The notes below the pieces were generated by a model that searched no databases, was not told the origin of the DNA, and saw only the letters and a list, made by a program, of their open reading frames with translations. Positions 1 to 10,492 of a stretch of DNA of 64,000 bases are shown piece after piece. Every line of letters begins with the position of its first letter. The stretch's first letter is position 1. The stretch lies in the NCBI GenBank assembly GCA_938084685.1, contig CALKGE010000003.1, positions 1 through 64,000 on the forward strand. Direction: 5' to 3'. The position numbers and the translations under genes are program-made. The DNA is from an uncultured Pirellulaceae bacterium (GTDB taxonomy: Bacteria > Planctomycetota > Planctomycetia > Pirellulales > Pirellulaceae).

Positions 1-1808
<1,808 letters not shown>

Positions 1809-2360
1809 ATGAATCAGGCGATCGCTGGTGTTGTTGCATTTGACGAAGAAACCACTGTCATGACCGTCTACCCCTCCATCTCGGAAGCACCGGGAGGAAT
1901 CGGGCGACTGCTGGGGGATATGTACCAATCGCTCAAAGGAGTCGGTGTCGGATTTCTGTCAGTTGGCCACTTGCTAGCTTTAGTAACGGCACCGCTTTGT
2001 GCCGCACTTTATATCGGTCGAGTGCTCCCAGTTAGCCAATTACCACTGCTCGGAAAGCTCTCAGATATCCTCGGACTTAAACCTGAACGCTACCGCATTA
2101 CCACTCAGAATATCGTTGTGGAAGATGCCTGCGGTGGACCTAACGCTGAAATACATGGCGAAGTAGAACTCGATGGCTTCGATGATATTCATGTGGTCAA
2201 CACCAGGCCCTATCACAACTGGTATGACTGCGGCGATCTTCGTTTCGTCAAAGGTGACAAGCAGGTATTAATTCTCAAAGGTGTTTCACGTCCAGAAGCT
2301 TTTAAGGCAGCCTGCATCAAGGCGCGAATGAGTTATGTGGGCGTCAAGGCCGCCATCTAG
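1809..2360 (+). CDS. Membrane protein with a bacterial PH-like (bPH_2) domain
   Basis: 183 residues. A hydrophobic stretch at about residues 47-72 is probably one membrane helix. The segment after it (about 93-178) begins with YRITTQNIV and contains a GDLRFVKGD-like strand and an L-K-G-V-x-x-P-E ending. That pattern recalls the bacterial pleckstrin-homology fold (DUF304/bPH_2), where the domain sits next to membrane helices. The ATG at 1809 has CAGG 7 nt upstream; an in-frame ATG at 1860 is a shorter alternative. The gene stands alone between the 16S terminator and a 354-bp spacer. The role is unknown and the domain call rests on pattern only. Confidence 0.6.
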   Translation: MNQAIAGVVAFDEETTVMTVYPSISEAPGGIGRLLGDMYQSLKGVGVGFLSVGHLLALVTAPLCAALYIGRVLPVSQLPLLGKLSDILGLKPERYRITTQNIVVEDACGGPNAEIHGEVELDGFDDIHVVNTRPYHNWYDCGDLRFVKGDKQVLILKGVSRPEAFKAACIKARMSYVGVKAAI

Positions 2361-2714
2361 GTCGATCTCTCCACAGATTCAACACTGATTATCGATTATC
2401 AATGCTCAATGGCTTCGGAGCCTCTTGAAAGTGCTCCATCTTTGCTTTATCTGGGCTTTGTCTGGGCTATTCTGGATCGACTCCGGAAGGCACTGAAAGT
2501 ATCTTCAAGTGACGATGGCAAACGAAAGTCCTTTTTTTGTGCCACTTTGGAGCGATACGGTTGATTGCGTAGATGCAGGCTCTCTAAAATAGGTAAGGTC
2601 TTACTGTCGCAATGATTGTGGCTCTGCCGCGAGCAACTGCGAGCAACTGCTAGCATAGCAATGGAATTGCATACACAACCGTGACCCTCAACTGCGAGTA
2701 CTGGAGCACTCTTG
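2361..2714. other. Intergenic spacer with a 10-bp tandem repeat
   Basis: This 354-bp stretch has no convincing gene; the minus-strand open frame within it has no family features. GAGCAACTGC occurs twice head to tail (2631-2640 and 2641-2650). The motif CTGGGCT also recurs near 2451-2470. No clear promoter for the downstream leucine-rich-repeat gene could be assigned. Confidence 0.4.
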
Positions 2715-3545
2715 ATGAAAAACAGCCTTACGACTTTTGTCTTCTTCTTTGTCGTTCTTTGCCTGGGTGTTCAGGACGTAATGGCCCAAAGTATCTTTCC
2801 GGACAAGAATCTGGAAAAAGTTGTTCGCCGTTATGTCTTTGCGAAACGGAATAATGAAGAGCCGTTGACTGAACAGGATGTCGAAAATATTTCGAGTATC
2901 GAGGCTACCGGTGTAGGAATCAGTGATCTGACTGGCCTGGAGAAGTGTCGATCTTTGGCATTGCTCTCACTTGCTGGTAACGAGATCACTGATATCACCG
3001 CGATTAAAGACCTCAAAGGACTGCAGTCCCTGAACCTGGCGGACAATCAGATATCAGATGCTTCCCCGGTGGCGGCGCTTACGAACCTGCAATACCTGAA
3101 GTTGTCTGGTAATCAACTTACAGAGATCGCTCCGCTCAAAGACCTGTCAGCTCTCCGGTCGCTCTATTTGGCAAACAATCAACTGACTGATCTGACTCCC
3201 ATTGCTGAACATAAAAAGCTGTGGTCGTTGTACCTCAACGGTAACAAACTGAATTCACTCGATAAAATCGCAGGTCTCACTCGTGTCTCTTCACTCGATT
3301 TGCGAAATAACGAAATTACTGATTTGTCTCCTCTGAAAGACTATACCGAGTTGAAGTATTTGTTCATCAACGACAACAAGATTAGCGATTTGGCAGTCCT
3401 GGTAGAGATGGCCAAAACGGACAGTGAAGGGCAAAAACGGTTCTCGCCATTCTGGAAACTGTACATTTCGGGAAATCCGCTGGCTGATGCTACCAAAGCT
3501 CAGTTGGAAGCTTTGAAATCGATGGGAGCTCGAATTACCGAGTAA
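2715..3545 (+). CDS. Secreted leucine-rich-repeat protein (internalin-like LRR)
   Basis: 276 residues from the ATG at 2715, with GGAG 8 nt upstream; a TTG sits one codon earlier. The N-terminus is a signal peptide (MKNS, a Phe/Val/Leu-rich core, cleavage near VMAQ-S). About seven 22-residue leucine-rich repeats follow from residue 65, each of the type L-x-x-L-x-L-x-x-N-x-I/L-x-D-x-x-P/A-L, as in internalin-type (LRR_4) proteins. The repeats form a curved binding surface, so an extracytoplasmic binding or adhesion role is likely. The partner is unknown. The gene is convergent with the cyclase gene, 5 bp from stop to stop, and its terminator seems to lie inside that gene. Confidence 0.85.
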   Translation: MKNSLTTFVFFFVVLCLGVQDVMAQSIFPDKNLEKVVRRYVFAKRNNEEPLTEQDVENISSIEATGVGISDLTGLEKCRSLALLSLAGNEITDITAIKDLKGLQSLNLADNQISDASPVAALTNLQYLKLSGNQLTEIAPLKDLSALRSLYLANNQLTDLTPIAEHKKLWSLYLNGNKLNSLDKIAGLTRVSSLDLRNNEITDLSPLKDYTELKYLFINDNKISDLAVLVEMAKTDSEGQKRFSPFWKLYISGNPLADATKAQLEALKSMGARITE

Positions 3546-3550
3546 ATCAG

Positions 3551-5326
3551 TCACTTCATCGCTAAATGAATCACATGGGGCTCGGATTTCTGTAGCCCCA
3601 TGTTCGATTTTTGGGCCAGTGCAAGGTGTAGTTCAACATGGCCCAGCAGCACGTTGGCAAACCGGAGTTGCGGGCGGTTTGAGGTCGTGATTTTCATCAG
3701 TAATTCGTGTGTTCGAGGAAGGTCGTTGGATTCCAATGCCTGCAGCGCCTGATCATACTGCTCCAGTCCCTGCCGGCAGGACTCTGCTTCCTGTCTGGTA
3801 AAAAGTGTGGCGATCTGTACCGTCTTTTCCATACCATACGGACGAACTCGCCCCAACGGCACTCTGACAGCCTCTTGCAAGTCGTTACCCAGAAGTTGTG
3901 ACGTGCGCTGGTCCAGAAGAATGGTCGTTCCAAAATGACGATTCATGGACTCAAGCCGGGAAGCTAGATTCACGACAGGCCCGAGTGCCGAAACTTTGAC
4001 TTGATGATTGGAACCGATCTCACCAGCTACACTCATACCTGAGGCGATCCCGATGGTGGCGGTAAACGTATCGTGATCGAGAAAAGAGGTGAGGATCTCT
4101 AACGCAGCAGCACAGGCTTTGGTTGCGTGTATTTTCGGAGACTGGGCAACCGGCCAGCCCCAGAACCCCATTGCGGCATCTCCATGAAAGTCTCCGATCA
4201 CTCCATCATGGGAGAGTATTTGCTGTGTGATCAACGATAAACTCTCGCTCGTCTGCTGAAGTAGCTGCATCAGATTGGATGCTGAGCCCTCACTCACATT
4301 GGTAAATCCGGTTAGATCACAAAACATGATACTCAGGTCTGTTTCCCGTGGTACCAGCAATTGCTCGGAGGATCCACTCAACAGGGCATCCATGACGACA
4401 TCCGGGAAATACGGCTGAAAGTGCCCCTGCATTCGCTCCAGGTTTTTCAAACTCCGCAGATTACTCAGAGTGGAAGCGGCTAATTCGGCAAACTTCATAT
4501 CCTGTTTAATCTGGAATTGGGTAAAGGTATCGCTTCCAAGTTTGGAATTCGAAGTGGTGGTTTGACCCGCGACATATAGCCCCCAGTTGGGACAGGCCTC
4601 ACCTTGCATCGGGATGCAGAATGCCCAGTTAACACCGTTTAATTCGGTGAATTCTGATTCCGTATCTGGGCTCCAGAAGTGAACGGTACTCAGCTGTGAA
4701 TCGATAGCCTGATTGATCAGGTTTTGACTGGGGCTGAAAAAAGTGTCGCGCGGGCCGCGAAAGTCCCAATGCATGACTTCGACTTCGTTTTCAGCGGGTG
4801 ATTTCTGTCGAACCAGCGCAATACCCGAAGCGCGTGTGATACCTTGAAATAACCAGTCGGTCAGCTTGGACAGCAGTTCCTGATCATCCGTCGTTGTCGA
4901 CATGATGGTCGGCAGTTTCGTTAACAATTCAATTCGGTGAGATGATTCCTCAAATGGTATCTTGTGCAAATCAGAGAGAAGAACGGTTTGTTCTGCGGCT
5001 GGGGAAGCCGGGAGCAGTGAGGCTGCCAGTTTCGAAGGTACCAGTGTAAAGCTGGTTTCACCAATCACAAAATGTTGATCGAGTCGCAAATCAAATTGAC
5101 GGGATTCCTGCCCCTGAAAGTAAATAGCATTACTTGCGTCCTCATGACATTCGACATGTAAGACGTCGTCTTGAAGATCCAAGGTTGCGTGTTCCCGTGA
5201 GATCTGTGGATCCCAGGGGACGTTCCAGCGTGGCGTCGTTCGTCCCAAAGTCACTTTAGTGTCTGCGGGTAAGAGGCGACGCCAGCGTTGATAAGGCTGC
5301 TTTCCCTGAGCGATCAAATATGGCAT
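3551..5326 (-). CDS. FHA-GAF-class III adenylate/guanylate cyclase
   Basis: 591 residues with no signal peptide or membrane helix, so cytoplasmic. Residues about 22-95 form an FHA domain, a phosphothreonine-binding module (GRTTPRW and ISREHATL motifs). Residues about 145-300 resemble a GAF sensor. Residues about 330-510 are a class III nucleotide cyclase: FCDLTGFT carries the first metal aspartate, GDFHGDAAMGFWG the second, and VNLASRLE the transition-state Asn/Arg pair. The catalytic site therefore looks complete. The C-terminal 70 residues may be a helical repeat. The likely role is cAMP synthesis coupled to Ser/Thr kinase signalling through FHA. The ATG at 5326 is the only sensible start. 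Confidence 0.9.
   Translation of the reverse strand: MPYLIAQGKQPYQRWRRLLPADTKVTLGRTTPRWNVPWDPQISREHATLDLQDDVLHVECHEDASNAIYFQGQESRQFDLRLDQHFVIGETSFTLVPSKLAASLLPASPAAEQTVLLSDLHKIPFEESSHRIELLTKLPTIMSTTTDDQELLSKLTDWLFQGITRASGIALVRQKSPAENEVEVMHWDFRGPRDTFFSPSQNLINQAIDSQLSTVHFWSPDTESEFTELNGVNWAFCIPMQGEACPNWGLYVAGQTTTSNSKLGSDTFTQFQIKQDMKFAELAASTLSNLRSLKNLERMQGHFQPYFPDVVMDALLSGSSEQLLVPRETDLSIMFCDLTGFTNVSEGSASNLMQLLQQTSESLSLITQQILSHDGVIGDFHGDAAMGFWGWPVAQSPKIHATKACAAALEILTSFLDHDTFTATIGIASGMSVAGEIGSNHQVKVSALGPVVNLASRLESMNRHFGTTILLDQRTSQLLGNDLQEAVRVPLGRVRPYGMEKTVQIATLFTRQEAESCRQGLEQYDQALQALESNDLPRTHELLMKITTSNRPQLRFANVLLGHVELHLALAQKSNMGLQKSEPHVIHLAMK
3574..3612 (+). terminator. Hairpin terminator for the LRR gene, inside the opposing cyclase gene
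   Basis: A perfect 9-bp stem (CATGGGGCT at 3574-3582, AGCCCCATG at 3594-3602) is followed by a T-rich tail, TTCGATTTTT. It lies 29 bp after the LRR stop codon but within the last codons of the minus-strand cyclase gene, so it serves as coding sequence on the other strand. Confidence 0.65.
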
Positions 5327-5528
5327 GGTTACTGGTCTCTTGTTGTTTGCTTGCCATCATTCTAATCCGTACCAACTCACAAGTTTAGGGTTCCCTTTCT
5401 GGCGGCAAGGGATGATGTGTCAGCAACGTTTAGGAAATACGCTGGTTGCCGAGTGGATTTAGAGGTCCGCCAGAGATTAAAATGAAGTCTGATTGAACAA
5501 TTTTCGCTTCTCCAAGTGGAACAACCGA

Positions 5529-8500
5529 GTGACTCCATTACGTTTTCGACGCCCGATTTGTCTCTCTCTTGTGCTGATTCTTCCCGTGTCCGTACTGCAT
5601 GCGCAGCAAAAGCAGATCCCTGCGGCCCTCGAACGGAAGATCGAGTTTGATCGCGACGTGAAGCCAATTTTTGAAAAATACTGCCTGGATTGTCATGGCA
5701 GTGATGTGCAAGAGAGTGGTTTACGAGTTGATAACAAAGCATCGCTGTTGCGTGGCGGGGACTTTGGCGAACCTGCCATTATCAAAGGGAAGGGCCAGGA
5801 AAGTTTCTTAATCCAGGTCGTGGCCGGTACGCGTGATGATTTGAAAATGCCTCCGGAAGGAGAGAGTTTAACCGGGGAAGAAGTGGCAATTCTGCGCACT
5901 TGGATCGATCAGGGGGTGAATTGGCCGGGGCAGGCCGAGACTGCCAGTTTGACGTCAGATCACTGGTCTTTCCAGCCTGTGGTTAAACCAGAGGTGCCAG
6001 AGAGTACGCCGGAATGGGCGATCAACGCAATTGACCATTTTATTTGGCGTGGTTTAGAAGAAAAGCAATTGAAGCCTTCTCCGCCGGCTAAACCATTGGA
6101 ACTGTTGAGACGGCTTACGCTTATCAATCATGGCTTGCCGCCGACACCCCAGCAGATGCAGAAGTTTTCGTCTGCACAGTCATATTCGGAATTGGTAGAG
6201 GAGATTCTGGACAGCCCGCATTTTGGAGAGAGATGGGCTGCACATTGGTTGGATTTGGTACGCTTTGGCGAAACGACTGGTTTTGAAGTGAATCGGGAGC
6301 GGCCCCATGCCTATCATTATCGCGACTACGTCATTGAAGCGTTTAATTCAGACAAACCATATGATCTGTTCGTGAAAGAACAACTTGCCGGCGATCAGTT
6401 TGGTAATGCCATCGGAACGGGATTTCTGGTTGCTGGACCGAACGACCTGGTGAAAAGTTCAGATCCGAATCTTACGAAGATGCAACGTCAGGACGAACTG
6501 GCAGATTACATCAATGCGACAGGAACCACGTTTCTGGGAGTTACCATCGGTTGCGCCCGTTGTCACAATCACAAATTTGATGCAATCACTCAACGTGACT
6601 ATTACGCCTTGCAGGCCATTTTTGCTGGAGTTCGGCATGGGAACCGAGCTGTCGCTCCGTCCGAGCAACAGCAACAGCGTGAAGCGTTGCTGAAAGAACA
6701 GATCCGAGAGTTGGAGTTGGAGTTGGTAGACTTCATTCATGCTCCGGCCGAAGAGATGGTACAGATCGATGAGGCCAACGAGGGCCGGGTCGGTGTCCGA
6801 GGTTTTGAGGAGTTGACACCCAGGAAAGGCGTCGGTAAAAATCCTGCCGGAACTGGTCCGGGGCAACTTAATGATCCTGGAGACGAAAATCGTATTGGAA
6901 ATATTAGCGGCGGCGCCTACAAGTGGTGGGATGCGAATGAACTTGGCGCTGTCGGGATGTATCACCTGATAGCCAAAGGGGAATATCGAATCTGGCTCTC
7001 ATGGGGAACTGGCTATGATTCCCATACGGTCGACGCACAATACGTTCTCGATCGCGACGGCGACCTGAGGACCGAAGACGACCAGACGGTTATTGCTGAG
7101 GTGGATCAGCAGAAGTTTGCCGATGGTACTGTACCTGCGACGGATGCAGCATTATGGAGCGGGCTTTATAACGCCGGTGTCTACTCGCTTACACCCGCTG
7201 CCACTATTCTGGTACGCACGAAGAGTAAATCTGATGCATTGACAACAGACGTTCTGGTTTTAGAACCGGCTCAAGCTGAAGATCGTTCACAGCCGACACG
7301 ACCGGCGCTGCGGGAAGCGGTAACTGCCAGCTTTAATCGTGAAATGTTCAGGCCGGTCCAGGCCAGGTTTGTTCGCATGACCATTTTGGCCGCTTCCAGT
7401 GCTGAACCATGTCTCGATGAACTATCCATCTTTGCTGGGAAAGAAAACGTCGGTCTCGCCAGCGAGGGAGCTCGAGCAACGGCGTCCAGTAATCTTCCAG
7501 GTTACGAAATCCATCAGATCAAACATCTCAATGATGGCCTTTTCGGAAATGGAAAGAGCTGGATTTCAAATCAGGTGGGAGGAGGATGGGCGCAGATCGA
7601 ATTGCCTGAACCCAAAGCCATTACCAGTATCGAATGGGCGCGCGACCGCCAGGGTAAGTATACAGACCGGGTGGCAACACAATATAGATTTGAAGTTTCT
7701 CTGGATGGGACTAATTGGCAGCAGGTTGCCTCAAGTGCTGACCGTGTTGCATACCAGAGGACCATTCAGAATAGGGAATTGGCGTACGATTTTTCAGGTT
7801 TGCCGGAAGCCAGGCGGAAGGTGGTCGAAGGAGTTTATTCCAGGCTGCAGGCGTCTAAAAGGGAACTCGGCAAACTCAGCACCCGGACGATGGTCTATGC
7901 GGGTACCTTTGTTCAGCCCGAGGTGATTCACCGTTTATATCGCGGTGATTTCAACGCGCCGCGTGAGGTTGTCGGCCCCGATGCACTCGAGGTCTTTGGG
8001 TCGCTCGAGTTGACTCAGGAGTCCACCGACGGCGAGCGACGGCAGGCATTCGCTAACTGGGTGGCCAGCAAACAGAATCCACTCACCGCTCGTGTCATTG
8101 TCAATCGGCTGTGGCAATTCCACTTTGGTACCGGAATTGTTGATACACCAAGCGATCTGGGTCAGGCCGGTACGCCGCCGACGCATCCGGAATTGCTCGA
8201 TTATCTGGCAGCAGAATTGACTGAGCACGACTGGAGTCTTAAACATATTCATCGACTCATTATGCAATCGGCCACGTACCGACAGTCAAGTCGGCCACGC
8301 AAAGATGCGTTGGCCGCCGATGCTGGTGCGCGGCTGCTCTGGAGGTTTCCCCCTCGCCGTATCGAAGCTGAAGTTATTCGGGACAGTATTCTGTTGGTGA
8401 GCGGATCGCTGGATAAACGGATGGGCGGGTCCGGTTTTTCAGGATTTGAAGTGCAGGCAGAAAATGTGCGCCATTATTTTCCACTGAAAGAGTTCGGTCC

Positions 8501-8870
8501 GGAGCACTGGCGACGGATGATTTATATGACCAAAGTGCGACAGGAGAAAGACGCAGTTTTTGGCGTCTTTGACTGTCCCGATGCAAGTCAGGTGGTTGCG
8601 AAGCGGAGCCGTTCTACGACGCCACTGCAGGCATTGAATCTGTTTAATTCGACCTTTGTACTACAGCAGTGTGAGATCCTTGCTGACGTGTTGCAGCAGA
8701 AGTTTCCGCAATCTGTGGAAAAGCAGGTGGAATACGTATTGGTAAGAGCTTTTGGCCGTTATCCCGCGAGTACAGAAGTGGCAGAGGCTTCTGTTTTCGT
8801 AGAGGAAGCTGGTCTGGTGCAATTTTGTCGGGCTGTATTTAATGCGAATGAATTCGTCTTTGTACCTTAA
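5529..8870 (+). CDS. Planctomycete cytochrome PSCyt1-DUF1549-discoidin-DUF1553
   Basis: A large exported protein. The GTG at 5529 gives an N-terminus that reads directly as a signal peptide (MTPLRFRR, hydrophobic core, VLHAQQ); a TTG at 5493 would add 12 residues. A PSCyt1 domain has the heme motif CLDCH at about residue 52, and a second CxxCH (CARCH, about residue 342) lies in DUF1549. The middle contains an F5/8-type C (discoidin) sugar-binding module around nt 7430-7740, and DUF1553 closes the protein (LVQFCRAVFNANEF). The DUF1501 gene starts 37 nt downstream, the usual pairing in planctomycetes. The reaction is unknown; redox-linked handling of complex polysaccharides has been suggested for such pairs. 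Confidence 0.93.
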   Translation: MTPLRFRRPICLSLVLILPVSVLHAQQKQIPAALERKIEFDRDVKPIFEKYCLDCHGSDVQESGLRVDNKASLLRGGDFGEPAIIKGKGQESFLIQVVAGTRDDLKMPPEGESLTGEEVAILRTWIDQGVNWPGQAETASLTSDHWSFQPVVKPEVPESTPEWAINAIDHFIWRGLEEKQLKPSPPAKPLELLRRLTLINHGLPPTPQQMQKFSSAQSYSELVEEILDSPHFGERWAAHWLDLVRFGETTGFEVNRERPHAYHYRDYVIEAFNSDKPYDLFVKEQLAGDQFGNAIGTGFLVAGPNDLVKSSDPNLTKMQRQDELADYINATGTTFLGVTIGCARCHNHKFDAITQRDYYALQAIFAGVRHGNRAVAPSEQQQQREALLKEQIRELELELVDFIHAPAEEMVQIDEANEGRVGVRGFEELTPRKGVGKNPAGTGPGQLNDPGDENRIGNISGGAYKWWDANELGAVGMYHLIAKGEYRIWLSWGTGYDSHTVDAQYVLDRDGDLRTEDDQTVIAEVDQQKFADGTVPATDAALWSGLYNAGVYSLTPAATILVRTKSKSDALTTDVLVLEPAQAEDRSQPTRPALREAVTASFNREMFRPVQARFVRMTILAASSAEPCLDELSIFAGKENVGLASEGARATASSNLPGYEIHQIKHLNDGLFGNGKSWISNQVGGGWAQIELPEPKAITSIEWARDRQGKYTDRVATQYRFEVSLDGTNWQQVASSADRVAYQRTIQNRELAYDFSGLPEARRKVVEGVYSRLQASKRELGKLSTRTMVYAGTFVQPEVIHRLYRGDFNAPREVVGPDALEVFGSLELTQESTDGERRQAFANWVASKQNPLTARVIVNRLWQFHFGTGIVDTPSDLGQAGTPPTHPELLDYLAAELTEHDWSLKHIHRLIMQSATYRQSSRPRKDALAADAGARLLWRFPPRRIEAEVIRDSILLVSGSLDKRMGGSGFSGFEVQAENVRHYFPLKEFGPEHWRRMIYMTKVRQEKDAVFGVFDCPDASQVVAKRSRSTTPLQALNLFNSTFVLQQCEILADVLQQKFPQSVEKQVEYVLVRAFGRYPASTEVAEASVFVEEAGLVQFCRAVFNANEFVFVP

Positions 8871-8907
8871 CGTATATTAAAACAGGGAAGGTAATCAGAG
8901 GAGCGTT

Positions 8908-10413
8908 ATGAGTGTTATAGACCCCAGAGATTTGACTGGTCGGCATTTGCTTAATCGGCGATCAGCGTTAGAGAATATGGCCAATGGGCTAAGCTCCGTC
9001 GCGTTGGCAGGTTTGCTGAGTCAGAGCGACGCATTGGCGACGGAAGTGGCGGATGAAGGCGATCCGATTCGTCCTCAGATTCAGGCTGCCAACCCGAACG
9101 CACGTCGGGATTCTCATTTTCTTCCCAAAGCCAAAAATGTCTTGATGATTTTCTGTTCCGGAGCCTGCTCTCATCTGGATACCTTTGATTACAAGCCGGA
9201 GTTAATCAAACGACATGGTCAGCCCCTGCCTGGAGGTGGCGATTTAATTACCTTCCAGGGTAAGCAGGGAAATCTGACTCGCAGTCCCTGGGAATTCAAG
9301 CCACGTGGTGAGTCAGGGAAAATGATTTCCACTCTGGTGGATCACATCGGGGAACACGCTGATGACATGGCCTTCATTCACTCGCTGACAAGCAAGACGA
9401 ATACCCATGGTCCAGGCGAAAACTATATGTCGACAGGCTACACGCTCGATGGCTTCCCCAGTATCGGAGCATGGGTGACCTATGCACTCGGTAGTGAAGT
9501 GGATGACCTTCCAGCGTTTGTGGCAATTTCGGACCCACGCGGTACGCCCCAGTCCAGCGTTAACAATTGGGGAGCTGGTTTTCTTCCGGCAGCATTTCAG
9601 GGAACTGATTTCAATGCTTCCAAACCCATTGGAAATCTGACTCGGCCTCAGGGAGTGACAGCTCAGGCAGATTCAAAAACAAGGAATTTCCTCAAACGAC
9701 TGAATGAAAAACATCTGGAGCGTTTCCCGGAAGACACGCAGTTAGCAGCGCGGATTTCCAGTTATGAACTGGCGGCCAGAATGCAGCTGTCCGTTCCCCA
9801 GGTAAGTGATATGTCAACCGAGCCTGAACATATCATGAAGCTCTACGGAGCTGACGACTCACAGAATCCGCTCAAAGCATCGTTTGCTCGCAATTGCATT
9901 CTTGCTCGTCGGTTATTGGAAAAAGGCGTTCGATTTATCCAGCTTTTCAATGGCTCCTATCAGACGGGTGGTGAGGGAACCAGTAACTGGGATGGGCATA
10001 AACAATTGAAGAACCAGTATAGTGTTCATGGGCCAATTCTTGATCAGCCTGTGGCTGGGTTACTTACTGATATGAAACAACGTGGCTTGCTGGAAGATAC
10101 ACTCATCGTGTGGACTACTGAATTTGGACGCATGCCTACGTTCCAGGCGGGAGCGAGTGGTCGCGATCATAATCCTTCCGGCTTTACCGCCTGGATGATG
10201 GGGGCCGGCGTGAAAGCTCCGTTTGAATATGGAGCAACGGACGAATTCGGATACCGGGCCGTTGAAAACGTCTCCACGGTTTATGACTTCCATGCGACCA
10301 TCCTGCATCTTCTGGGACTTCACCATAAACGCCTTTCGTTCTACCACAATGGTTTTGAACGTCGACTGACCGATGTACACGGTCATGTTATCAAGGACGT
10401 CATCGCTGGTTAG
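8908..10413 (+). CDS. DUF1501 family exported protein
   Basis: 501 residues. The ATG at 8908 follows AGAGGAG, a strong ribosome-binding site. The N-terminus reads [16 protein letters not shown], a twin-arginine-like RR followed by a weakly hydrophobic stretch. The DUF1501 body belongs to the alkaline-phosphatase/sulfatase-like superfamily; [18 protein letters not shown] and [12 protein letters not shown] are its typical segments. It is the expected partner of the DUF1549/1553 cytochrome 37 nt upstream, in one operon. Substrate and activity are not established for the family. Confidence 0.92.
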   Translation: MSVIDPRDLTGRHLLNRRSALENMANGLSSVALAGLLSQSDALATEVADEGDPIRPQIQAANPNARRDSHFLPKAKNVLMIFCSGACSHLDTFDYKPELIKRHGQPLPGGGDLITFQGKQGNLTRSPWEFKPRGESGKMISTLVDHIGEHADDMAFIHSLTSKTNTHGPGENYMSTGYTLDGFPSIGAWVTYALGSEVDDLPAFVAISDPRGTPQSSVNNWGAGFLPAAFQGTDFNASKPIGNLTRPQGVTAQADSKTRNFLKRLNEKHLERFPEDTQLAARISSYELAARMQLSVPQVSDMSTEPEHIMKLYGADDSQNPLKASFARNCILARRLLEKGVRFIQLFNGSYQTGGEGTSNWDGHKQLKNQYSVHGPILDQPVAGLLTDMKQRGLLEDTLIVWTTEFGRMPTFQAGASGRDHNPSGFTAWMMGAGVKAPFEYGATDEFGYRAVENVSTVYDFHATILHLLGLHHKRLSFYHNGFERRLTDVHGHVIKDVIAG

Positions 10414-10492
10414 AAGTGGTTGTCGATGGGGGGGCTTACGAAGTAGACGGAGTCTGTTTTCCCTGACTACCTTTGGACTAACAGAAGGGTGA

